From: Rhexocercosporidium sp. MPI-PUGE-AT-0058
Taxonomy: Eukaryota; Ascomycota; Leotiomycetes; Helotiales
Assembly (NCBI GenBank): GCA_020746875.1
Contig: JAGTJL010000007.1
Coordinates: forward strand, 310,001-374,000
Direction of reading: 5' to 3'
Length of the DNA: 64,000 bases
Below, piece by piece: positions 36,001 through 48,297 of the stretch (positions are counted from its first letter, which is position 1; every line of letters starts with the position of its first letter). Under the pieces are notes generated by a model, which worked only from the letters and a program-made list of their open reading frames with translations, was not told the origin of the DNA and made no database searches. The position numbers and the translations under genes were made by a program.

Positions 36001-37787
36001 CGATGAGGAAATGGACGAGGAATGCCAAGCCAAATGTTGGGCTATCAAAGTGTTGGTCAATCGACTTCGAACGACCGATGATCCCGAAACTGCGAAGAGC
36101 ATTGCTGTTCCAGTGTACAAACTTCTGAATCGCTTGATTTTGAAGTCAGGAGAGCTGTCCAAGCAGAATGATACGCCAACGCACCACAGATCGCGTCTCC
36201 GCTTGCTCGCAGCACAGCAGATGCTAAAGTTGTGTAAGATCAAGACGTTTGACGACCTTCTGTCCCCAGTCGAATTCAATCAACTCGCTCTTATCGCCCA
36301 GGATTCGCTGGCGAATGTTCGAGCCGGGTTCATTGAGAAGCTGCAGAAATACATCGTCAAGGGGAAATATCCACCACGATTCACGACAATCATGTTCATT
36401 ACAGCCTTCGAACCCGTTACTAGTTTCAAGAACTCCATCATGACCTGGATCCGTTCTCGAGTAAAATTATGTCGCGATACGAAGAGTACGATTTTTGAGC
36501 AGCTCTTCCCTCGACTCCTTCATCTCCTGGCACATCATCCCGACTTCAGCACCGAGCCTGAGGAGCTAGCTGATATTGGGAAATACATAATTTACTACCT
36601 GTCCACTGTTGCATCTGAGCAGAGCCTAGCTTTGACGTACAAGTACGCCGAACGTGTAAAGCAAGCTCGAGACCTCCTTTCAGATGACGACAATATCTAC
36701 ATTCTCAGCGACCTTGCCCAGACTTTGATCAAGAAATGGGAAGAGAAGAAAGGCTGGAGTATGCAGACATATCCAGGAAAGGTTGGTATACCTGCTGGTC
36801 TGTTTGGTGCTCTACCCAGTCACGCCGTTGCTCAGGAGATTGCCGAAAAGAATTACATTCCAGAGGATATGGACAAGCTGCTAGATGCTCTGGTTAGGAA
36901 GGCGGAACAAAAGAAGGTTCGTACTCTGTTATTTTTCTTGTACTTAGCTAATATAATCCAAGCAGAAACGAAAGTCTGATGATCACGATGGTCGACCAGC
37001 CAAGAAAGTAAAGACTGAAGCCAAGCCCCGTCCAGTTAAAGTCCCAGCACCCAAGAAAGAAAAAGTGGCTCGCGAAAAGAAGACGCCGAAGCCCAAGAAG
37101 AGGTCATCTGCTGGAGTTTTCAGCACACCCGATGCTTCATCGATTGATAGGAGGAAGAGTGGTCGCGCGGCCAGTGCCCGGAAGAGTTATGCGGATCGAG
37201 ACGATAGTGAAGATGACAAGGAGATGTGGGATGGTGTTGCCGAATGGGAATATCTGAGCAAAGACGGATCTGCGGAACCTCGAATCGCTCGACCTGAGAC
37301 CGATTCTGAAGCCGAAGATGCCATAGAGGTGGATCAGGATGCCGAATCTGCTGTGGAGGAGCCCAAGGAAGAAAATGCCAAAAGCGCAGAGCCGGAACCA
37401 GAAAAAGAAGACTCGTCACTGTCTCCCGAACCGGAACCTGAGCCTGAACCTGAGGAAGAGGAGGAGGAGGAGGAGGAGGAGGTTGAGCCAACACCTCCAG
37501 CGTCGAATGGCAAACGATCTCTCCCAACACGTACAAGCGGCCGTAGACAATCAGCTATACCTGCGGCACCATCTGCATCAGTCACACCAGCTAAAGCCAC
37601 AAAGACGAAGGCGACTAAAGCAAAGCCAAAGGCGAAGAGCCCTGTTATCGCAAAGACCGTGGCGAAAGCTCCGGCAACATCCAAGGCCAAGGCGCCAATT
37701 GGAAAAGGAAAAGGGAAAGGAAAGAAAGTTGCGAAGGGAAAGGCCGTAAAGGAGAAAGATATCTTCGATATGGATGAGAGCGATTGA
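33082..37787 (+). CDS. pds5: sister chromatid cohesion protein Pds5
   Basis: Three exons (33082-33414, 33461-36916, 36966-37787) give 1536 residues. Pds5 binds cohesin in the nucleus and controls sister-chromatid cohesion with Wapl and Eco1. The N-terminal segment LLRRLDTLSNELRDLDQ and FVACCLVDILKLCAPDAPFT (about residues 37-106) is the hallmark start of the family, where Pds5 proteins note loss of chromosome-arm HEAT repeats at LK-DVFTLFV. A long alpha-helical HEAT-repeat body runs to about residue 1250. The C-terminal ~270 residues are disordered: Lys/Pro-rich, then acidic with a GAG-codon run of glutamates (37455-37485), then Ala/Lys-rich like a DNA-binding tail. Introns are short and in phase 0. 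Filamentous-fungal relatives are BimD and Spo76. Confidence 0.92.
37455..37485 (+). repeat. GAG/GAA microsatellite in pds5
   Basis: A run of GAG and GAA codons encodes an acidic stretch in the disordered tail. Its length may vary between strains. Confidence 0.7.
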
Positions 37788-38954
37788 GCAGTGTAGTTGA
37801 TGAATGCGACTACGAAGCGAGGAATCGAGGGGGCGATGTTTGAGTATAATATTGCTGAACAGCAGCGGTAGGATTTTGCCACTGGCTATTGATTCTTGCC
37901 CTCGGTCGCTGAATGGTCTGGGTCTTCGGGGATGGATATGATATGATACCAGAGAATAATGGATGCGCTTTTTGTTGTTGTGAATATTGACACAGCTGCC
38001 TTTATTGGTGCATTTGATTTATCGCTAGCATTTGGCTTGTTTTTGGTGGAGAATCATACTCTTTACATACTAACCGTTGAGAAAATTTGCCGTGAGGCTA
38101 TGGGATCGAAGCCTGTCATCGCGAATGGGAGGTGGTTCTGATTAATCACTGCAAGTCACAAGTCTTGGAGCGAAATTCTACATCTCACGCTTTGTTTGGC
38201 GACCAGGGATTGCCAAGGCTCAACGTGACTAACTTCAGCGATAAACCTACCATCTCAACTTCATTACACTTCGTCCCAATCCTCCCAGAAACAATACATC
38301 TCCCCCGAGAAATCCTCACCGAATCGCCTCCACTGCACCCCGTCGACCCGCGCAAGCAGCAGTGGAAGAAGTCTCCTGGGATATGTTCGCACTACGCTGT
38401 ACTAAGATCCCTCGCTTCCTGCATTTATATCACGGTCATTACATCCGTCTTCTCAGGGAAGTAGTATTTACTTTCGAGTTTCCCGAAGTGAGGAAGCCGG
38501 GATATGTCGAGTGGGGTGGATTCAAGACTCGAGTGGCATGTTGGTGACTGGCAGCCGATCTGGCAAGTTGGAAAATTTGTTTTGTCTCCTTGTTCCAAAA
38601 TGGCAATGGATTTATCTGTAGATCTTCGTTCTGTCGCAAGTAGAAATCCACGCACATTAAAGGGGAACATGGCAAATGCATGGTAGATTAGCTCGCTGGG
38701 GTCAGGAATATTTGTGGGTATGAATTATATTGGGTCATAGACTTGGGTATCTCGCTAGACGTAGCTACTCCTCCGCAAAGATCTTCAAACAATAACTTGG
38801 AGGTCCTTTCCCAAAGCACAGCATTTGTCCCACCGCATTATTAAACATTACTGACACGTCGATTACATGGCATTTTGACCTCCTAGGCCTAGGCTCTAGA
38901 CCCTTCAACAGTAGACAAGTCGACTGCACAGCTCTTCGCTAGCTCTCGCTTAAC
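37788..38954. other. intergenic between convergent genes
   Basis: 3' flanks of pds5 and the opsin-related gene. Frames of 60-110 codons occur but show no domain, so none is called. Confidence 0.5.
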
Positions 38955-39906
38955 CTAAACGGCGTTCGCGGGGGTGGTGACCGCTGGAGCTGTGGCAGCA
39001 GGCTCGGTGGCAGCTGGCGTAGCAGTAGGATCGGCCTTCTCAACCGCCGGTCCCTCGGGGTACTCGGACGGTGCCACACGTCCATACTGCGTGAAATACA
39101 GATTCAAGCTGCGATACTCCAACTTGGTAATCAAAAACAAGACCGCAAAAGCGAAGAACGGTGCGGTGAACAGATCCAAGATGCCTATGTAGATGAAACC
39201 AGACGTAACACTGATGACATTCCCGCCATCATCGACACCCCACGCGATCGGGTACAGGAACCAGAAGAAGACGAGGTATCCTGCGATGCTAAGGTAGGAC
39301 TTTGTGATGTTGAGACGCTTGGCGGTAGTAAGGCCACTAGTGAGGAGGGAGGCTGAGAGGAGGAAGTAGGCGAAGGTTCCGAAGACGAAGAAGCCCCATT
39401 TGTAGGTTGTGGCTACGAGGGCACCGGAAAGCCAGGAGGCCACCCAGATCCAGGTTAATGCGATGTTGAAGATTATGGTAGCCCAGCTGACGCCGGAGAT
39501 GAGTCCGATGGCGAGGACAAGAGGTGTCCATCCTACGAACCTGGGTGGTGTTAGGGTTTGCTCGTTAAGAGGTGAGAATGCATGCTTACCAGTTAATGTA
39601 GCGCACGTAAAAGATCTGTCGGAGCCCCTTGTCTTGTACAGAAGTCTCGATTGGGGTGGAGCCAAGATCCGATGCCATAGCGAAGTAGGAGATTGTTCCA
39701 ACGAAGAGGGAGATTGTGAATAGGTAGTGGAAGATCTTCTCGCCGGCTTTCGCAAAGTAGGTGAGACCAATAACAATCAGTAACGACAGAGCATAGATGG
39801 CAGTCACGGTCCAGAGCCAATCAGATCCGTTGACGACAAGGTGGAAGTCTCCCGGAGGAGGGTTGATCTTGAGAGCATCATTGGTACGAGCGACGAGGAC
39901 GTTCAT
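38955..39906 (-). CDS. opsin-related membrane protein (Hsp30/Yro2/ORP type)
   Basis: Two exons (39906-39590, 39540-38955) give 300 residues with seven membrane helices of the microbial rhodopsin family and an Ala/Thr/Pro-rich tail. Helix C reads RYINWFVGWTPLVLAI where pumps have RYADWLFTTPLLLLDL: the counter-ion Asp85 position is Asn105 and the donor Asp96 position is Ile. In helix G (ILDLFTAPFFAF) Asp228 is kept, but the retinal-linked Lys216 position is Ala232. The protein therefore should not form a retinal Schiff base and belongs with the non-photoactive Hsp30/Yro2/ORP-1 proteins, which are stress-linked plasma-membrane proteins of unclear function. The intron (39541-39589) splits the Trp codon of RYINW. 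Confidence 0.88.
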
Positions 39907-40956
39907 TATGTTGATCTGTAAGAGTGGATGTTGGGTTTTAAGATTTGATAGTAACTGAGGATGTAATGTGAATGAAGAAAGGGTCGACGAATATTACTAT
40001 ATACTCCTCACCACAATACTGTTGGAGTCTGATATCATATCATGGGAGCGTCGGCATCTGACAAAACGCCCTACCAGCGCACAGAGAGGTTGAAAGGCTG
40101 ACATGCATGTAGGAACCCAAGTCTCGAACCTTCTCGCCAACGTGAATCGATCATTGGAACAGCACAACCTCTTTTCACTCCACCGGGTCGAAATCCCTAC
40201 AATCAGATGCTGACATGCGGCAGAGTCAAAATGGACCACCGTGTGATGAAGCTGTTCGGGAAAGGATAGACAACCATCTCACTAAATTTGCTGGCGCCGA
40301 GCCTCCAATTATCGGCTGCGACGGCGAGGTTGGTGGTGTTATTGTCGCGAGACGTGATGTTGTTGGTTGTCAGAACTCTTTCGATGTGGTATGAAACTCG
40401 GGATCTTCGGAGACGTTGCCCTCTCCAATTGGAAGATCACGGCAGACCATAGCAAGGTCGAGTAAATGATTGACTCATTTACCGACATGAGAACAAGCAT
40501 TACTAATGCCGTGCAAGGCTGCAATGGGGTTATCCGCACACATCCCGACTCCGGCTGCCAGTCTTTGGGCGCATATGTGGGACCGATTGGCGCATGGATT
40601 AAATGCTCCGGAACTTCCGCCATCTTTGACTGAACGACGTGCTTACTTGGGTCTCGAAGCAGTGACGTAGGTGTAAACTTTTGACATGATGTAAGATATT
40701 GTGCTGTATGGCATGGGAGGGTGACATTGCAAAAGCGGATCTGCCAACGATTGGATCCATGGCTGCGAATTCCTATCCATACACACATATCGACTTTCTG
40801 AGCACGCCCACACCTTTTCAGTTTCCTGGCGTTCACACAGAGAAGTTTGATCTCGATCGTCTGCAGATATGTAACCACTCTCCCATGCCCTTTACCGGAC
40901 CAGTGGGAAGCTGCACAGCACAATGACAACCCCGACCAGATCTGTTCCTTACTTCT
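39907..40956. other. intergenic
   Basis: Upstream of the opsin-related gene and downstream of the NACHT-ankyrin gene. A 196-codon frame on the minus strand (40339-40929) shows no domain and has unlikely composition. Nothing is called. Confidence 0.5.
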
Positions 40957-43900
40957 TCAAGGACCCGGTTCAAGTAGTACAGGAGCGGTTTCTGGTGGAG
41001 TTGCCTTATTCCTCTTGAAAAGATCCAGAACGAGATCATTACTGCAAGCAGCAGCCACATCCTGCAACACGTCAGCAATGCACAATATACCTAGGTACAT
41101 ACCAGGTATCACCTACCAACGGAGTTCTATGGCTCTTATCCTCTGCCATCGGATCCAGTCCCATTTTCATCAGAAACTTGAACCCATTTAGAGCTGGATT
41201 GCGATTGAAAAGAAGATTGTGGAATCCATGGTTGGCCTTCTTCGCCTCAAGATGGAGCAATGTCTCTCCCTCCTTATTCGTTGTGAAGATGTCTGCGCCT
41301 GCTTTCACAAAAGATGAGAACAGCTCTTGGGATTCCCTTGTCACTACACTTCCGGTGACGTACTTGAACAGAGCGGTTTCACCTAAGTTGTTCTTTTCGT
41401 CAATGGAAATACCGAGCTCGAGAAACTTATTGAACCATCTCACCCGCTCCTCAGAAGCAAGTAATACGCTGGTAACGAGATGGTGTAGAGGGGTGTTGGA
41501 ATGAGGATCTTTCAGGAGTGGATCTGCACCTGCATCCATAAATCTCTGAACAGCCCACCAATTCCATTTTGCAAGTGCGGTGTGCAAAGCAGTGCAGCCT
41601 TTACCGTTTCTTTGATCGATGAATATGGACCCGCTGTCCAGAATGATATCAAAGGCTTTCTCGAATTCCTGTCTATCAACTGGAGCCAATTCGGCGAGGA
41701 AATGGAAGACACCATTTCCATCGTTATCCACCGCTTCAACATCCGCGCCTTTGCGGAAAACAGAAAGAAAGACTGGTGGATCTCCAGGGTAAAGTGCTCG
41801 TTGGTCTGCCATCCTCTCGTCTTGGTTTCTACGATATCCTGCCTCAACCGGCATACAGGATGGTATATGCGTTCCCCACTTCGATTGGCAGGCAGCAAGG
41901 AGAACAGTTTGGCCTTTCTGGTCACGATGCTCGAGGTTTATATTCTGGAAGTCCAGAAATGGTTGGATGATGCCCCCAGATTTAAATATGTCATGCAAGA
42001 CAGTGGCGTTCTCGCGGAACTGAAGATATGGATCACCGCCGTTTTCTAGCAGGAGTTTAATAATCTGGATGGCAGTCCTGCGATCTTTGGGAGTGTTGAA
42101 TTTTGCGCTTGCGACATAATGTAGCGGGCTTGAATCGAGGTAAGGACCTATGTTCCCTTGGTTCCGTACTCCTATTGAGTTGTCGACTGGCTTTTGCTTT
42201 GCATTGCAGTCCGCTCCTGCCTTCAGAAGTGCTGATACTGCTGCAACATCGAGAGATTCAATGGCAGAGAACAAGACAGGCTTGTCTCCCAGTGCAACAT
42301 CGGCACCGTACTGGATGAGTAGTAAGACGAGTTCCAGATCATACATTGCCGAGTTGAGACATGTATTTCCCTGGTTGTCCATACCATTGGGGTCTGCTCC
42401 ATGATCAAGGAGAATTTTGATCGTTTCTTTCCTCCGATAAGTGCCGTGAGAAGAACCCAGGTGGATAGCAGAGTGTAGGACCGAGCGACCTTGATCATCT
42501 TTTACCTCTGTGCCGGCACCTTTGCTAAGCAGATAATCTATGGCGCTAGTTTGCCACCATCGAGTTCCGCGAGAAAGTATATGAAGAGGACTTGGGCCAG
42601 GAATATATTCCGCTTTGTCGCTCTGATAACGTCGTACAATCGGTTGAATGTTCACGTCTGCCCCGAACCTTTCGACCGCAATCTTCATGACTTCTAGATT
42701 CGGAAGCTCACTGTAAACAGCAGTGATGAGATATGGGTCCAGTGATCTCCCCGATCGGTTATCTTGACTCGTTAAGCCGTTAACCCACCTCGGTGTCGTG
42801 ATGGAATCTCCCAACTTTCGAAATAAGTCTGCATAGCCACACTTGACCAATGTTGTGAGGAAATCAGAATTGCGGACAGGATTTGGATAAAAGTCGACCC
42901 CCAGTTCTGGGAGCTTCTCGATAGCTTTGAACTTCCCTAAGCTGAGAAGATTGTCGCAGAGTGATGAATCCATTGCAGTGTTCACATCATCCTCGGAGAG
43001 ATCTTGTTCGCAGAGACCCAAAAGATATTTCTCTTTAAATCTACTATTTCGGCTTGTGCCCGGCTCACCGTATTGACGATTCTCCTCTTTCGCTTTGGCA
43101 TAAATTGGCTTCATGTGAGGAAGTAGCTCGTCGACCATAGTAGCACATCCTTTCTGGACAGCAAGATCAATGGGGGAGGAAATTCGTCCGCAGAATGCAA
43201 CCACCGCACCATTCTCGATTAACATTCGAATAATTTCTCGAATCCTCGCCGTCTTCGTCCCAGGACTAACTTGGTCCCAAACGGATTGATTGGATTGCCA
43301 ATTGTTGGGCTGCCCTTCTAGTTCAGGTCTAGAATTGTCGGCAAGCAGAATTCCACATGCTCGTAGAGATTGTGTAGGAATTGTAAACCATAGCTTCTTC
43401 TCCTCTTCGACTTCCGCACAAGCATGCAGTGGGGTCTGCTGCTTCTTGTTCATGATGCCGACATCAGCGCCAGCTTTGAGCAGGATCTCAACTGTTTCTG
43501 GTCTCCCAGACCGGCAAGCATAGTGGAGTGGCGTGCAACCATTTACATCAACTGAATCTAATAGGTCCAGTCCATTAGCGGCAATCAGTTTGTCGACGGC
43601 CAATCCTACGACATTGCTTTGCCTTGTTCGCGCAGCAATATGCAGGATGTTCAAACCATCATGCGTCACTGATCGAATATCCGCGCCGTCGTCGATGAGT
43701 TTTGACACTAGCTGGTCGGAAATGGTAGCCGCCAGATGGATCGGCCGAATTCCATTGTTATCCTCGGCATTGATGCTTGCTGCCATAGGTGACCGAAGAA
43801 TGAAATCGATGGCATTTCCCTGTGAGATGTAGGAGGGAAGGGCTTGGCTGCATATAAGATGGAGAGGTGTTTGGCCAAGGATGTTTTTCGCGGTAGGGGG

Positions 43901-46900
43901 AACTTCGAACTGTAATGAGATTTTCACAGCAGCCATCAGCCTGGCCGTGGAGGCTTCGCTCAAGAGTATCTCATGCAAGAGATTGTTGCCTGCGTGATTG
44001 GTGGACAGTGGGTCTACACCGGCTTCGACAAAGAAATTGATCTAAAAGATATTAGCTTAGAAGCTGGGAATGGCAAAGAGAAGCTGAGCAGAAATCTTGA
44101 AATTTGATTTACCAAAGAGACGTGGGGAGACTTTCTACACAAAAGGTGCAGGATAGTATTGCCTTCATAGTCGCGGCAATCAACCTTAGCACCATGATCC
44201 ACAAGATACTGGACAGCTTCATGTAACTCGTAGCGATGGGTGTCAAGCAGGCGAGATAGAACAGTTCGACCATTATAATCCTTTGTCTCTAGATCCGCTC
44301 CAGCAGCTAGGAGTGAAGGCAGTACTGGGGCATGAATGCCAGAACCAGGCATAAACTCTTTCAAAACGTGAATGGGAGCTTCACCTTTGTTATTCCGACG
44401 ATGAAGATCAGCCCCAGCTTCCAGCAGAATCTTCAATGCTGCCTCTGAAGGTTGGTAATGAGACAGGAGGATATGAAGTGCGGTGTCTCCATTCGAGTCC
44501 ACGACATTCCAATCACCCACATGTGGTAGCAGGTATTGAGCGTTCGATTCTTGCAAGCTGCCGGTCATACAATGGATAGGTGTTCGGTTATCAGACGGAC
44601 GCCTGGCATTCATGTCAGCTCCTTTGGCGATTAGCAATTCCATGACTGCACCACAGCTTTCATGGAGCTGCAGCAGATGCAAGACAGTGTTGCCGGCCTT
44701 GTCTCTAATCATCGGATCGGCTCCATTTTCCAGTAGCATTAAGGAAAGACTGGCCAGCTCCTTTTTGGAAACGCTATGATGCAGGGGTGTTTTCCCGTTT
44801 TTGTCCTTTGGGTTGAGGTTACACCCAAATTTTAGTAGAAGATCTAAGCAGGTCTTCATATTCTTCATCTGTTCCTCGTCTCCGTCCCGTGAGTAGTTGT
44901 GTCGAGAGAATGCGCAAATTGCGTGTAGAGGCGAGGATCCGGTCTTGCCTCTCTCGAGCAAATCGTGCATAGTATATCCTTGCATATAGCCTGCGTTTTC
45001 CGATATCTTGTTGGGATCTGCGCCCTTATCCAATAGAGATTTCATGATATTGGCATGAAGTCCCGATACTGCCAGAAAAAGGGGTGTATCGAGTTGCCCA
45101 GGCGGATCAGCCGAAACGTCAGGTAAGCTCAGAAGAAAGTCCACGATTCCCAATTTCCCAGACTTGGCAGCCCAGCATAACGCTCGGTTGAGATCCTCGG
45201 TCTTCAAATAGGGGACCATTACTCGCATAGACTCAATCGAACCGGCCTGACATGCGTACAGGAGAGGACTCTCACCGATACTCGAAGGAGAGCTGCCACA
45301 GCGCCGGCCGTGGTCTTTGGTCTTACCGGTTAAGGCTAAGGGTTAGGTTAGTACTCATTCCTCTCTCTGGGAAGAAGGACTTCAAGGGTTTCGGACACTA
45401 GCTTGGAAATGATTAGACTTACGACTAACACCAGAGGTCACAAGAAGCTTGACAATCTGATGATGGCTTCCTTGAGCAGCGTAATGCAATGGCTTCATTC
45501 CATGGTCATCATCTAAGTCCGGATCTGTGACATGTTCCAACAATGAAGCGACGACTTCAACATGACCTCTGGCGGATGCCCAAGATAGTGGTGTTCTAAG
45601 CTGGCCATCCCCACTGTTATTCTCGCAACCTGATCGGAGAAGGTGCTGGGTATATTCAGTCATGCCCGCCCACGCGGCAACATGAAGGGGAGATACTTTC
45701 ACCACAGCCTTAGAACTGGCCCAGGTCATATCCACCCATGCAGAGAATGCGGAATTGCTGTTCGTCATAAACGCGTCCAGTTGGGATAGAATTGGCTCAT
45801 CCAACGTCGTTTTGCAAACATGAACATAGAAATTGTTCATGGCATAATCTAAGAAAGAATGCTTCATCTTGATCGATTGTTGGGTTTGTTTTCGCGGATT
45901 GTAGAATTCATCGTCGTCTCTGCGATCTTTGATTGTCCAATCATTCAAGCATCCTGAATCGAGATACTTCAGGCAGATGAGTGCCATCGACCTATGCGTG
46001 GTTACAGAATCTATCACAGGGAATTGTGGATGAGAGCCAGTGACGGTTGGTCTTGACTTCCGGGTTTCGTCCATGAGGAATTCTGTGAAGGAATGATGAA
46101 TGACAGAAACCGTCTCGTCTTCGAGGATTTCCAACAGAGGACCACAGGCTGCACGGGCAAGCGCCTTCGAATCCTTACTCTTACCGTTTGCTCTCCACAA
46201 ATCAATAATATTCGCAAGTTCTAGAAGGCGGAGAGGCCTTGAGGAGTGGGTGACCCATTGGAGGATTGTCAGCTGTAGGTCCTGCGGTACTCGAGCTCGG
46301 AGAGAGTGATCAATTAGCATGCCGTTGTACATGTCCTCTAATGTAAGTGGAAGCCAAGACAGGGATCGCTCGATGTATTTGATGTCAGGTACCATCTGCT
46401 TCAAATGGTCTAGTAGTTCGTCCATCATGAGACGAGCGTAGAGGAATGAACCTTGAGCCTTGCCACCGATGGCTTGCTTCACAGATGTCTTCAAATCCCC
46501 GTCGACATTGGTGGGTTGTAGACGGTGGTCCACGTAGACAGCAATGTCTCTGTCGACCTTCATTTGCTCGAGTCTGACCTGAAGTACTGATGAGGTTCTG
46601 AAGAATGCTTCGATTCGAGGAAGGGGTCGGCTTGTCATCAAAAGCTTGATCGATGAAGGTTTCCGCGTCCCAAGGTCGACCAGATTGGCGAAGAAATCTT
46701 GTTTGTCGATATCCATTTCATCCAAAGCATCGACGACACAGTAGACCTTTGGGAGCGTGACTAGCGCATTTACCAAATGTTGCCAGAGTTCATTTGCCGA
46801 GATTGTTTCCAAGCTGCGGCGCTCGTCCGTGTACTTCTTCATCCTCGCTTGGAGTGGAGGAGAATGCGTCAAGATCATGGAAATCCAATCTCTGATCATA

Positions 46901-47292
46901 GATTGCGGGTCGTGATTTGTGGCAATGATTTGACGGAAGAAGAAGAATAGCACGGGGACTTTCTCGGTCTTTGACAGTCTATCAGCAAGCATGGCAGCAA
47001 GCACACTCTTTCCAGCACCGGCAGTTGCCTTAATCCAGAGGAAGCCATTTTTGGGCGAACTGTGCCATTGCTGGTAGGGTTCGGTCTCTTGAACCCATTC
47101 TCCGGTCCCAGGGAGATATGAGTTTAGATGCTTCCGATTCTCGCTTGACTCGGAGTGGTATTCGGTAGGCTCCAGCCACTTCTGGATCTGGGAAAGGATG
47201 GCTGGAGGCTGTGGAAGGATGCCGTCCTCGTTGTAGTCGTTGATATCATCATTGTTTACGAGAACAAACTCATGGCTATCGTCTGAATCCAT
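40957..47292 (-). CDS. NACHT-ankyrin repeat protein (NLR-like)
   Basis: Four exons (47292-45423, 45335-44113, 44041-41117, 41061-40957) give 2040 residues. After an ~80-residue acidic N-terminus comes a NACHT nucleotide-binding domain with Walker A ATAGAGKS (~90-96) and Walker B CVVDALDEM (~184-192), then a helical region to ~520 and more than 30 ankyrin-type segments from about 520 to the C-terminus (patterns such as GNTALHILLSH, GKTPLHHSV, GADPL, GRSVLHSAIH). It is a STAND/NLR-like protein; fungal relatives act in non-self recognition and incompatibility. No known effector domain (HeLo, HET, PNP or patatin) is seen at the N-terminus. The last exon continues the ankyrin frame as SHRTPLDVAAACSNDL before a TGA. 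Introns at 45336-45422, 44042-44112 and 41062-41116 all restore ankyrin pattern; the first acceptor (CCCTTAG) is the least certain. Confidence 0.85.
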
Positions 47293-48297
47293 ATCGAACG
47301 CCACCAAGATCCAGTTGATATACTTTGAGAGCCCGAGGCGGAGGCAAAGGCCTTGTAGGACTTTGGGTTGAGGCTTTTGGTTAGATTTGTTATTTCAGAC
47401 TTTATTTTAGTGATGAAATAGAAGAATAAAAGAACCCAAGGAGCATGTGGTGGAGTTGATGTGTGGTTGGTGCTAGCATCTAGGCTCTAGGTTCAAACGA
47501 TGCTGCTGCGCCGCATGCTAGTAATTGACGATTCCTTGAGGGCTCAGCCCACCAGCCAAGAGTTGAACAGAGTGCTGCGCGCGTAAGAATCAATCTATGG
47601 TCATTTGTATCGGTACTTCGAAATTTCTCGCTTGGGTTCGGGTTGGTTATCTGATGGAGGAGTTGACCATGAGGCGGTTGAATTGAGAAGGCAAGCTTCT
47701 GGAGCGTGCTTAGTCATACTCGATGTCAAGACAGCACAACTCCACGACACTTCTACCGATCAAGAAAGCAGCGATATTTTCGAGAAGAAAAAGAAATGCC
47801 AGTCAAGGATTTTGGCCTCAAATTCTTTGTTTTCCCCTCTATTTGACTACAAGCGCAGCAAGGTCCACCGAGAGTTCAGCCTCCAGCGAGTACCACGACG
47901 TCTATTTTCAAGTTACAGCATTGGAAGCTGTGGTGAGGGGCGAACCTCCAGCGTATAGATTAACGAGAATCAATGTCGCAACCGATTTGAAGAACTTTGA
48001 GACCGGCTCATTTTCTCACTAATGGACGGAAGCAGAAGAGAGTATTGGGGGGCATGGCGGACTGATTTACATTTTCATTACAAGGTTCCATTACCACGTA
48101 TCCTCGAGCCTTTTCCGCCTCCTGTGTGGGGGATTCGCCAACAGGCAATCCATCTAATATCTAAGCCAAGGACATGGTATTATACAGTTACCGTCCCAAC
48201 AATCTATCAAACGCCATAACCCATATGTACAAAACGGAACCAAGAGCGTGTCTCGCTCGAGACTCAAATAAGCAAGGAAAAGATAATATCTAAACGA
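47293..48297. other. intergenic
   Basis: Between the NACHT-ankyrin start and the end of the ABCG transporter. Frames at 47605-48219 are not supported. One ATCAGATAA match (47647-47655, minus) is expected by chance about once in this length. Confidence 0.5.

Noticed and set aside
37334..37882. Long antisense frame over the pds5 tail
   Set aside because: It is the mirror of low-complexity GAG and Lys codons of pds5 and has no own features.
40339..40929. 196-codon minus-strand frame after the NACHT-ankyrin gene
   Set aside because: No domain and no family pattern; the real last exon ends just before it at 40957.
47647..47655. ATCAGATAA (minus) near the NACHT-ankyrin gene
   Set aside because: A single copy without the paired 12-mer; about one chance match is expected in 64 kb.
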